This document shows positions 1 through 6,552 of a DNA stretch of 9,440 nucleotides, piece by piece. This DNA comes from an uncultured Anaerolineales bacterium (GTDB lineage: Bacteria; Chloroflexota; Anaerolineae; Anaerolineales; UBA11657). The DNA is taken from assembly GCA_913040765.1 (NCBI GenBank), contig CAJWIA010000043.1, forward strand, positions 1 to 9,440, read 5' to 3'. A model generated the notes under the pieces. It ran no database searches, was not told the origin of the DNA, and worked only from the letters and a program-made list of their open reading frames with translations. The position numbers were made by a program, and so were the translations under genes. How positions within the stretch are numbered: position 1 is the stretch's first letter; the number at the start of each line of letters is the position of its first letter.

Positions 1-222
1 ATAGGTTAGTCCCAATCCCCTAGCAATTTGATCACCCACATGCAAATAGAAAGGTCCATCACCACCTATCAATCTAGGTTCGGGATCTAAGAACAAAATC
101 CAGATTAAACGGAGAATTAGGGACAAACATACTGTGAACAACAATGTGCGACGCTGACGTGGAAGCAGTGGCTCGGGACTTCTTATATTAAGTTTATGAC
201 CAACTTGAAGTTCATTTTTCAT
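1..222 (-). CDS. GT39/ArnT-like membrane glycosyltransferase, N-terminal fragment (gene runs off the window)
   Basis: Reading the minus strand from the ATG at 222 gives 74 codons with no stop before the window edge. Residues 1-25 are polar and basic, which fits a cytoplasmic tail. Residues 26-45 (TLLFTVCLSLILRLIWILFL) form a membrane helix. After it comes a loop with GGDGPFYLHVGDQIARG at about 53-69. An Asp just after the first helix, then a Tyr and a short helix ending in G-x-G, is the usual start of GT39 (PMT/ArnT-like) enzymes. These take sugar from a polyprenyl phosphate on the outer side of the membrane, and the loop acid is catalytic in the family. The start overlaps the DUF2304 stop by 11 bp, and no good Shine-Dalgarno precedes it, so coupled translation is likely. 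The upstream GT2 gene could supply the lipid-linked donor. The family call rests on the N-terminus only; another multi-helix GT-C enzyme is possible. Confidence 0.72.
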   Translation of the reverse strand, partial: MKNELQVGHKLNIRSPEPLLPRQRRTLLFTVCLSLILRLIWILFLDPEPRLIGGDGPFYLHVGDQIARGLGLTY

Positions 223-589
223 CAGAAAACTGTTGTCTACTCTTTTCTAACTCATCTACACGCTCTCGTAATATACCAATATGCTGAGCAGCGATACGAG
301 CCTCACGCGTTAGCTGAGTAATTACTGCAGAAAAGTATAGTAGGATAACAAGTAATCCCACAAATCCCGCCACGAAAAGCGCTGAAGGAGCATAATATAT
401 GCCAAGCATAGGAGCAATCCGGTCTAACGCTGGACGTGCAATAGCTAACAAAAGTATCACTACGGACATTATTAGCCACAATAGAGAATATTTCTCTGCA
501 AGAGCCCTCCGTCTGACCATTTCTAGCACCAATAACAGCAGTCCTAATGCAGCGACAAATACTAATAATGTAAGTCTATCAGTGAACAT
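212..589 (-). CDS. DUF2304 family small membrane protein
   Basis: This is a 125-residue protein of unknown molecular function. Three hydrophobic helices lie at about residues 5-24, 35-50 and 68-90. A charged, coiled-coil-like tail follows at about 91-119 (LTREARIAAQHIGILRERV and onward). Between helices 1 and 2 is the basic RRRALAEKYSLLWL segment typical of DUF2304 proteins. I start it at the ATG at 589, not at an upstream in-frame start at 616, because GAGGA sits 8 nt before 589. This also shortens the overlap with the GT2 gene to 11 bp. DUF2304 genes are commonly found directly after DPM1-like GT2 genes, as here. An accessory role with that enzyme, such as membrane anchoring or handling the lipid-linked product, is inferred. 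Confidence 0.88.
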   Translation of the reverse strand: MFTDRLTLLVFVAALGLLLLVLEMVRRRALAEKYSLLWLIMSVVILLLAIARPALDRIAPMLGIYYAPSALFVAGFVGLLVILLYFSAVITQLTREARIAAQHIGILRERVDELEKSRQQFSDEK

Positions 590-1310
590 ATGACGTATCC
601 TCGGTTCGCGGTGCACGACGAAGCGATAAAATGGTTACAGCCAAAATGACTTTTATCATGTAATAAGCTGACCAAAAAGGTGTTATTGAACTCTTTCCAC
701 CATATCGCTTGCTCATATTAACAGGTACTTCAGACACCCTTAAGCCTATCTTACGAAATGTGAGAAGTGATTCAGGCTCAGGATAATCAGCTGGATAATT
801 TTCTGCACAAATTTCGATTGCACGCCTGTTACTAGCACGAAAACCAGAAGTGGTATCGGAAAATTTTTGTCCAGCAAGCATGGAAACATACGCGGCCAAA
901 ATCTTGGTTCCTAACAAACGCGGCAATGGAGTAACATAACCGCGATCAGTCAGATATCTAGAACCCACTACTACGTCACATTCATCTGAAAGTAATCTAC
1001 CCATTAGTACCTCGATTTCTGAAGGGTCATGCTGGCCATCCCCATCGACTTGTATTGCAATCTCATAATTCCCAGCCTGCGCTAGTATAAAACCAGTCTG
1101 CACTGCAGCACCTATACCCAGATTGTATGGTAGAGAAATTACTTTTGCACCAGATTCGTAAGCTACCAATGAAGTAGAATCGTGAGAACCATCATTTATT
1201 ACAACTATGTCTGCTGCCGGAACACTTTCTTTAACACGCTCTATGACTCTCGCTATACTAGCTTGTTCATTATAAGCAGGAATGATTACTAATATCTTAG
1301 CATCAATCAT
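579..1310 (-). CDS. GT2 family glycosyltransferase, DPM1-like (polyprenyl-phosphate sugar synthase type)
   Basis: From the ATG at 1310 this is a 243-residue GT-A enzyme. The N-terminus MIDAKILVIIPAYNEQ is the classic GT2 opening. VVINDGSHDST (about 36-46) binds nucleotide, and VDGDGQHDPSE (about 88-98) carries the metal-binding DxD. Later come DTTSGFRASNRRA and RYGGKSSIT, both typical of the dolichyl-phosphate mannosyltransferase-like branch. The last part (YYMIKVILAVTILSLRR) is hydrophobic and may touch the membrane. The family moves a sugar from a nucleotide donor to a polyprenyl phosphate on the cytoplasmic face. The following DUF2304 and GT39 genes fit that role, but the sugar cannot be told. 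The start is uncertain: in-frame TTG (1328) and GTG (1319) exist, and a GAAGAG at 1331-1336 is too near the first, about 11 nt from the second and too far from the ATG. I prefer the ATG because it matches the family N-terminus. Confidence 0.92.
   Translation of the reverse strand: MIDAKILVIIPAYNEQASIARVIERVKESVPAADIVVINDGSHDSTSLVAYESGAKVISLPYNLGIGAAVQTGFILAQAGNYEIAIQVDGDGQHDPSEIEVLMGRLLSDECDVVVGSRYLTDRGYVTPLPRLLGTKILAAYVSMLAGQKFSDTTSGFRASNRRAIEICAENYPADYPEPESLLTFRKIGLRVSEVPVNMSKRYGGKSSITPFWSAYYMIKVILAVTILSLRRAPRTEDTSYVH
598..602 (-). promoter_or_regulatory. Ribosome binding site of the DUF2304 gene
   Basis: GAGGA on the minus strand lies 8 nt before the ATG at 589. It lies inside the end of the GT2 gene and decides the start of the DUF2304 protein, because the alternative start at 616 has no comparable site. 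Confidence 0.65.
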
Positions 1311-1334
1311 TGATATCACGGATAACAAATCTCT

Positions 1335-2525
1335 TCATATTTCAGACTGACTTACCATACTCTTCTCAACTACATTCTCTACCTGCTGAAAACGAGCATC
1401 CCAAGAATATTCTTTCACAGCCTTCTGGCGTGCTTCCATATCATGCAGAACTGTTGCTTTTTCGTTCGCTATTATTTGATCTTCTAATGCAGCAACAAAT
1501 TCATCGGGTGTATGCACAATAGAAATCAAATCAGCAAATTCTCTAGCAGCAGGCATATCAACCGAAACAACTGGCTTACCTGATGCCAAGTACTCATACA
1601 ATTTTATAGGACTAACAGTATCTGATAATTTGTCAATCACAAACGGATTGATACAAACATCAAATCCAGCAATTAATGCTGGGATATTCTCGTATGGCAT
1701 TTTACCTAAAAAATGAACATTTGATAAGTCGCGAACTTTGCTAACGCGAGCTAATGGTTCAATAGGTCCAATAAAAACAAATGACCAATTCGGGCGTTTA
1801 TGAGCAGCATATGCGATCAAATCAAAATCTATCCAATATTGAATCCAGCCATGAAATCCAATCACGGGTTTCGGTAAATCAGACACTTCCTTAGGTGGTA
1901 TGGTGTCCTGATGGCCTGCAAGAGCAAAATGTCTTAGGTCAGCTCCATTTGGTATTAGAGCTAATCTTCGAGAAATTCCAGATTTGGCTTCCTGTAAACC
2001 AGGATGTGTAACAATCACTTGATCAACCATACTTAATAGATCTTGTTCCAAAGCTCCTATTGTAGAACTTCGAACAAGACCACGAGTAGCGGTAAAATCA
2101 TCAACGCACTCATAAACTACAAATTCCTCTCCGAATCTACCTATGAGACCAACAGCATGTGGTGTATAGACCCACAAGATATTAATATTAAAACCAATTC
2201 TTCGTAGTGCCCACCTGATAATTGGGACTAATACTGAATTATTCAAAGAATTTACAAATCTAAAAACCTGGAAAAATGGTAATACGATGGGCAATGTATA
2301 TATCCATAGATTTTCAGACACAGTCCGCGGACCATAAATCCATGACCAAATACGCTTGTACTGATTTCCAATGTCTGCCAACCACCCCAATAGGTGCATT
2401 TGTTGTTCGACATAAATAACTCTGTTACCACGAGAAGCTAACTTTCGTGCCCAGTGATGTTTTCTTGTAGGTAAAGCATCCCAATCTTGGGTTGAAAGAA
2501 TAAGTATGTCCTTGCCAGTAATCAT
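1335..2525 (-). CDS. GT4/GT1-type glycosyltransferase, TuaH-like
   Basis: This 396-residue cytoplasmic GT-B glycosyltransferase is likely to add one sugar to a lipid-linked or growing glycan. The N-terminal half opens with DILILSTQDWDALPTRKHHW, then LASRGNRVIYVE (about 30-40). This matches glycosyltransferases related to TuaH of teichuronic acid synthesis, as does ILWVYTPHAVG with VVYECVDDFTATRG (about 116-149). The C-terminal half has IPNGADLRHF (191-200), a GFHGWIQYWIDFDLI stretch before RPNWSFVFIGP (244-254), and NVHFLGKMPYENIPALIAGF. The donor-site signature SPIKLYEYLASGKPVVS is at 305-321. Length is normal for the family. It follows a 75-bp gap, the largest in the window, and ends just before the GT2 gene. 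No clear Shine-Dalgarno is seen. Donor and acceptor cannot be deduced. Confidence 0.92.
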   Translation of the reverse strand: MITGKDILILSTQDWDALPTRKHHWARKLASRGNRVIYVEQQMHLLGWLADIGNQYKRIWSWIYGPRTVSENLWIYTLPIVLPFFQVFRFVNSLNNSVLVPIIRWALRRIGFNINILWVYTPHAVGLIGRFGEEFVVYECVDDFTATRGLVRSSTIGALEQDLLSMVDQVIVTHPGLQEAKSGISRRLALIPNGADLRHFALAGHQDTIPPKEVSDLPKPVIGFHGWIQYWIDFDLIAYAAHKRPNWSFVFIGPIEPLARVSKVRDLSNVHFLGKMPYENIPALIAGFDVCINPFVIDKLSDTVSPIKLYEYLASGKPVVSVDMPAAREFADLISIVHTPDEFVAALEDQIIANEKATVLHDMEARQKAVKEYSWDARFQQVENVVEKSMVSQSEI

Positions 2526-2600
2526 TCTCTATAAATCAACAAGGTTGACGCAGGGATGCTGACTATATGAAACTTTGTCATATTGCAACAATAATTCACG
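2526..2600 (-). promoter_or_regulatory. Largest intergenic gap: small dyad and weak promoter-like sequence
   Basis: This is the only non-coding gap of note. On the minus strand TTGCAA (2583-2588) and TATAGT (2562-2567) could be -35 and -10 boxes, but the 15-bp spacing is short and the -35 is poor. An imperfectly placed dyad, ATATGA (2565-2570) and TCATAT (2578-2583) around a 7-nt loop, overlaps both. A second tiny hairpin, TCAAC/GTTGA, is at 2536-2548. It has no T-run, so I do not call it a terminator. The gap may give the TuaH-like, GT2, DUF2304 and GT39 genes a promoter of their own, but in AT-rich DNA such matches arise easily by chance. Confidence 0.2.
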
Positions 2601-4754
2601 CTAAAGATTAGACGTTAGAGACACTCTTCTGTCAGAAGACAGCGATTCTAGTGCTGCCTGTGCACATAATGTAGCCTTCAGACCATCTAACGCATTCACA
2701 GACAATGCTTTGTCTCCTAGAATCGCACTCAGAAAATTATCTAGCAAAGCTAAATGACCTTTGTCTGCAACACGTAATTTTCGTGACTTTCCTGGCAAAT
2801 GATGCAATGACAGTGAAAGAAAATCGTCAATCACTCCAACTCCGCCACCTGCATAAATCTCAATTCGCTCCTTAGGGAACCCTACACTTCCCAAGGCGGT
2901 ATATATAAGAGTGCCAACGCTACCATCATTATATTTTACGACGACCGAAACATCGTCAGACGAATCTCCTATAGACTGTGCCGTCACTGACGAAGCATCG
3001 GCATTCAACATCCAAGACATGAAGTCAAAGAAATGACACCCCTCACCAATCAAACGTCCGCCTCCTATTTCAGGGTCAAGTAACCAGTGTCCTTGTGGTA
3101 ATCTACCAGCATTGACTCTATATATGATCTGTTTAGGACCAGTTACGTTGGATATACTATCCCGCAAACTCACAGACAGAGAGCTAAATCTCCGATTGAA
3201 ACCGATAGTGCACAATACCTGCGCTTTTTCCACTACTTGCAAAACTTCAATACATTCGTCAACAGTTAACCCGAGAGGCTTTTCAACAAATATGTGTTTG
3301 CCAGCTTCAGCAGCTGTAATGCACTGCTGCCTGTGCAAGTTATGTCTAGTAGAAATCAGTACCGCATCTAGATCTTCTTTTAGAATTACATCGGAGATAT
3401 CAGTGGAAACTATAGGAGCACCAATCTTTTCGGCAGCCTGCCTAGCACTACCTCCTGAACCCCCAACCACAGCCTGTACTACCACTTTTTTAGACAATAC
3501 TTTTAAATTAGGTAAATGAACTGCTTTAGCAAAATGTCCAGGGCCAACCAACATTAGCTTCACGCGATCATCTCTAGCATCAATTACTGAAGGTAGTCTC
3601 CAAGTTTTGTCTGCGTTCTGGGTTTGCTGATGTTCTGGATAAGTCAACACCACGCCAATTGCTTCCGCGTCATCACTTGTAGCCTCTTCATAGGCTAACA
3701 TTGCTTGATCAATTGAATATTCTGCACTAATCAACTGATCAACTTTAACATTGCCTAGAGCCAACAAATCCAAAAATGATCCTATATTCCTAGTTTCAGT
3801 CCACCTTACATAACCTAATGGGTAGGTCAACCCCTTATACTCGTAATCCGAATCGTATCGACCTGGACCATATGAACGCGAAATTCGTAAGTCAATTTCT
3901 TTGCGGTAGTACTCTTCCCGCTCCAATTCCATTCCAACAGCTCCTACTACAACAACTCGACCGCGTTCTCGACACATTTTGAATGCATCATTGACTGGTT
4001 TGGAAGACTTAGTTGCCGCAGTCACAATCACAGCATCGGCACCAGCATTTTCTGTTAGATCTAGTACAGATTGAGTGGTAATATCAGTGCCTGATAGTAG
4101 AATGTTTTCAAACCCCAAACGTTTAGCCACTGCCAACCGAGACTCTAACAGATCAACACATATCACTGCACAACCATTTGCTCGCAAAATTTGCGCTGTA
4201 AGAAGTCCAATCAAACCAGTACCAATTACTACCACTTTCTCTCCCAAAGTTAGGTCAGCACGTCGCACACCTTGCAAAGCTATAGCACCTACAGTCGCAA
4301 AACAAGCCTCCCTAAAAGACAGGTTACTAGGGACCTTGACTGCAAGATTACTTGGAACAGAAATAGTACCTGCATGGTTAGCATAGCCTGCACCCGCACA
4401 AGCAACCCTATCGCCTGCTACAAAACCTTTTACTCCATCTCCAACCTCAATTACTGTACCTGCAGAGCTATAGCCTAAAGGGTACCAAGTCTCGGAAGCA
4501 TCTCTTATTATTCCTAATGCATTTTTGATACCTCTATCCGACACAAGCTTAAGTGCACGACGAACGAGTTCTGGCCTGCGCAAAGCGCTACCTATCAGAC
4601 TTCCACCGCCTGAGAGGGCCATAGCTTCAGTGCCAGTCGAAATTAAGGAATTTGCATTTTGAACTAATATATTCCCAGACATCAGAGATGGACTAGGCAC
4701 ATCTTTGAGATGCAAATTTCCTTTGCCATCAAAAAATATTTGTTTCATTGCCAT
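2601..4754 (-). CDS. Two-domain oxidoreductase: MDR (alcohol dehydrogenase-like) fused to Gfo/Idh/MocA
   Basis: This 717-residue protein joins two NAD(P)-dependent domains. The MDR part (about 1-370) has STGTE (39-43), LGYSSAGTVIEVGDGV (93-108), a GDRV segment and a Rossmann loop VVVIGTGLIGLLTAQ (174-188). The Gfo/Idh/MocA part (about 397-717) has a second Rossmann loop VKLMLVGPGHFAKAVHLP (398-415), the FVEKPLGLT motif with its active-site Lys (489-497), and GGGRLIGEGCHFFDFMSW (564-581). The fusion is a known arrangement ('bi-domain oxidoreductase') common in surface-polysaccharide clusters, often beside heparinase II/III genes as here. Oxidation, reduction or redox-neutral rearrangement of a sugar is inferred; the substrate is unknown. 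In the MDR part the usual catalytic-zinc Cys and His positions are not Cys and His, and the structural-zinc Cys cluster is absent. The gene lies 10 bp after the carbamoyltransferase. AAGGA at 4759-4763 is 4 nt from the ATG at 4754 and 10 nt from a second in-frame ATG at 4748, so either may be the start. Confidence 0.93.
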   Translation of the reverse strand: MAMKQIFFDGKGNLHLKDVPSPSLMSGNILVQNANSLISTGTEAMALSGGGSLIGSALRRPELVRRALKLVSDRGIKNALGIIRDASETWYPLGYSSAGTVIEVGDGVKGFVAGDRVACAGAGYANHAGTISVPSNLAVKVPSNLSFREACFATVGAIALQGVRRADLTLGEKVVVIGTGLIGLLTAQILRANGCAVICVDLLESRLAVAKRLGFENILLSGTDITTQSVLDLTENAGADAVIVTAATKSSKPVNDAFKMCRERGRVVVVGAVGMELEREEYYRKEIDLRISRSYGPGRYDSDYEYKGLTYPLGYVRWTETRNIGSFLDLLALGNVKVDQLISAEYSIDQAMLAYEEATSDDAEAIGVVLTYPEHQQTQNADKTWRLPSVIDARDDRVKLMLVGPGHFAKAVHLPNLKVLSKKVVVQAVVGGSGGSARQAAEKIGAPIVSTDISDVILKEDLDAVLISTRHNLHRQQCITAAEAGKHIFVEKPLGLTVDECIEVLQVVEKAQVLCTIGFNRRFSSLSVSLRDSISNVTGPKQIIYRVNAGRLPQGHWLLDPEIGGGRLIGEGCHFFDFMSWMLNADASSVTAQSIGDSSDDVSVVVKYNDGSVGTLIYTALGSVGFPKERIEIYAGGGVGVIDDFLSLSLHHLPGKSRKLRVADKGHLALLDNFLSAILGDKALSVNALDGLKATLCAQAALESLSSDRRVSLTSNL

Positions 4755-4758
4755 GCAA

Positions 4759-4763
4759 TCCTT
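4759..4763 (-). promoter_or_regulatory. Ribosome binding site of the two-domain oxidoreductase
   Basis: AAGGA lies in the 10-bp gap after the carbamoyltransferase stops. Spacing is 4 nt to the ATG at 4754 and 10 nt to the ATG at 4748, so it does not settle which ATG (MAMKQI or MKQI) is used. Confidence 0.5.
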
Positions 4764-4764
4764 A

Positions 4765-6552
4765 TCATTTTTTTATTAAATAATTGCCCAAATATAATGA
4801 ATCAATTCCACTACGAGAAAAAGTGCTAATTGCATCTGATGGAGTATTCACTATGGGCTCACCACGGAGGTTAAATGAAGTGTTCAACACTACTGGAACA
4901 CCCGTTTTTTCCCAAAACTTCTCAATCACACTATGGTAAAGAGTGTTCCATTCATTACGCACGGTCTGCACACGTCCAGTACCCCCAAAGTGAGTAACTG
5001 CAGGTATATTGCTACCTTTGTCATTTTTTGTCGGATATACAGCCAACATATAACGAAGTGGGTATAATTTTTCAGCATCAGACAACTGGTAATAATCTGA
5101 CGCAAATCTCTCTAATATGGCAGGTGCAAAGGGCCGAAAAGGCTCTCTAAACTTTATTTTCGTATTGACAATTTCTTTCATTTCATCCCGGCGCGGATCA
5201 GCTAAAATGGAGCGGTTTCCAAGTGCTCTAGGACCCCACTCAAAACGACCCCGTGCTACCGAAATTACCTTACCGTCATTGAGGTCACTTGCCATAGATT
5301 CAGCCATCACATCATCATTATCAAAATATTTGTAATGTATGCCTGAATATTCCAAAGTATTCTTGATTTCATCAGAAGTATATTGCTTACCCAAATATGC
5401 ATGCTCCTGAACAAACTTGCGTTTGTTTCCAAGTAACACATGGTAAGCATAGAGGGCTGCTCCTAAAGCACCACCTGAATCTCCAGGAGCTGGCTGCACA
5501 AATACGCTATCAAACGACGATTCCCTCATAATCCGCCCATTAGCCACACTATTCAATGCGACCCCCCCAGCTAAACACAAATTATTGGATCCTGTTATGT
5601 GATGAGCGTTTTCACACATCTTCAACAAAGTATCCTCTGTAACAGCTTGTATACTAGCTGCAACATCAGCATAGTTTTGATTAATAGCAGCCACCTCTCT
5701 ATCCCAATCTGGATGGTCTCCATTTGGATGTGTAGTAGCAGTATAAAAAACTGAATCGTGCACTCGAGGTTCACCAAAAAGTTGCTCAAATCTGGAAGAA
5801 AATGTTCTATGTGTGGACCTATGGAAACTAAAATAATCCATATTAAGATCAAAGCTTCCATCAGGCTCTACCCTAATCACTTTGTGCACGTCCTCGATGC
5901 GAGTCGCTTTGCCATAGGGAGCCATACCCATGACCTTATATTCTCCATTGTTGACCCTAAATCCCAAAAAAGCTGTAAATGCGGAATATAATAATCCTAA
6001 CGAATGAGGATACTTGATTTCCTTTAACAGATCAATCGTATTTTCTCCACTCCCATCCCAATCAGCAGTAGCCTTACCGATAGTGGTAGTAGTCCATTCA
6101 CCAACTCCATCGACAGTTAGAATAGCAGCTTCTTTGTAGGGAGAAGCAAAAAACGTACTGGCAGCATGTGAAAGATGATGCTCAACAAATAACAGTTTCT
6201 CTGCCTCTACACCAAGTTCTCCTAGAATCTGACCTTTAATCCACAACTTGTCATTGAACCAGGTGATCATAGATTCACGAAACACACCCCATGACATCGG
6301 ATATGAACCTAAAGTACTACTCAAAATTCTTTCAAATTTAAGCAGTGGTTTTTCATAAAACACAACATAATCTATATCTTGAGTAGTAATACCACCTTCT
6401 GACAAACAATAATTAATAGCATGCTGTGGAAAGCTATGATCATGTTTTACTCTACTAAAACGTTCTTCTTCAACAGCTGCTACTAAATCACCGTCCTGAA
6501 GTAACACTGCTGCCGCATCATGATAAAAACATGACAATCCTAGTATATTCAT
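4765..6552 (-). CDS. Carbamoyltransferase, NodU/CmcH/TobZ family
   Basis: This 595-residue enzyme should transfer a carbamoyl group from carbamoyl phosphate, via carbamoyl-adenylate, to a hydroxyl of a sugar or similar acceptor. The N-terminal Kae1-like ASKHA domain begins NILGLSCFYHDAAAVLL and has EERFSRVKHDHSFP. It carries the metal-binding HHLSHAAS motif (about 125-132), TVDGVGEW (146-153), YKVMGMAPYG and the CLAGGVALNSVANGR motif (about 326-340). The C-terminal carbamoyltransferase domain has the signature ARGRFEWGPRALGNRSILAD (about 433-452), FREPFRPFAP and VVLNTSFNLRGEPIVNTP. Length is normal. The usual [VI]DGT in the late THxDGTxRxQTV motif reads THFGGTGRVQTV here. AGGAG at 6562-6566 is 9 nt before the ATG at 6552. 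An in-frame TTG one codon earlier is a worse choice. The start shares one base with the stop of the SxtJ-like gene (TGATG). In a glycan cluster, O-carbamoylation of a surface sugar is the likely job; the acceptor is unknown. Confidence 0.95.
   Translation of the reverse strand: MNILGLSCFYHDAAAVLLQDGDLVAAVEEERFSRVKHDHSFPQHAINYCLSEGGITTQDIDYVVFYEKPLLKFERILSSTLGSYPMSWGVFRESMITWFNDKLWIKGQILGELGVEAEKLLFVEHHLSHAASTFFASPYKEAAILTVDGVGEWTTTTIGKATADWDGSGENTIDLLKEIKYPHSLGLLYSAFTAFLGFRVNNGEYKVMGMAPYGKATRIEDVHKVIRVEPDGSFDLNMDYFSFHRSTHRTFSSRFEQLFGEPRVHDSVFYTATTHPNGDHPDWDREVAAINQNYADVAASIQAVTEDTLLKMCENAHHITGSNNLCLAGGVALNSVANGRIMRESSFDSVFVQPAPGDSGGALGAALYAYHVLLGNKRKFVQEHAYLGKQYTSDEIKNTLEYSGIHYKYFDNDDVMAESMASDLNDGKVISVARGRFEWGPRALGNRSILADPRRDEMKEIVNTKIKFREPFRPFAPAILERFASDYYQLSDAEKLYPLRYMLAVYPTKNDKGSNIPAVTHFGGTGRVQTVRNEWNTLYHSVIEKFWEKTGVPVVLNTSFNLRGEPIVNTPSDAISTFSRSGIDSLYLGNYLIKK
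4768..4774 (-). repeat. A7 homopolymer at the end of the carbamoyltransferase gene
   Basis: Seven A residues on the coding strand form part of the last three sense codons (ATA AAA AAA). They are followed at once by in-frame tandem stops TGA TAA. The run is a possible slippage site. The +1 frame after it has no stop before the oxidoreductase ATG and is in frame with that gene. Confidence 0.8.
5552..5558 (-). repeat. G7 homopolymer inside the carbamoyltransferase
   Basis: Seven G residues on the coding strand encode the Gly-Gly-Val of the conserved AGGVALN motif (GGG GGG GTC). In an AT-rich gene a G7 run is conspicuous and could be a slippage point. The gene is in frame in this sequence. Confidence 0.75.

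Noticed and set aside
213..215. ATG forming a 4-bp ATGA overlap with the DUF2304 stop
   Set aside because: Its frame meets a TAA after ten codons; the ATG at 222 opens the long GT39-like frame.
590..616. Upstream start that would add nine residues (MHREPRIRH) to the DUF2304 protein
   Set aside because: The ATG at 589 has GAGGA at 8 nt and gives the usual short N-terminus before the first helix; the longer form would overlap the GT2 gene by 38 bp.
1311..1328. TTG (1328) or GTG (1319) as start of the GT2 gene
   Set aside because: The ATG at 1310 matches the family N-terminus; the GAAGAG nearby is 2 nt from the TTG and marginal for the GTG. Not fully excluded.
2536..2548. TCAAC-AAG-GTTGA hairpin after the oxidoreductase gene as a terminator
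   Set aside because: The stem is only 5 bp and no T-run follows on the transcript strand.
3112..3519. Plus-strand open frame of 135 codons
   Set aside because: It lies wholly antisense to the strongly supported oxidoreductase gene and shows no domain, no ribosome binding site and no neighbour on that strand.
4075..4478. Two overlapping plus-strand open frames
   Set aside because: Both are antisense to the MDR domain and have low-complexity Ser/Thr/Arg-rich translations with no recognisable motif.
5622..5861. 79-codon minus-strand frame within the carbamoyltransferase
   Set aside because: It is an alternate frame of a clear gene; the hydrophobic translation is a by-product of codon composition.
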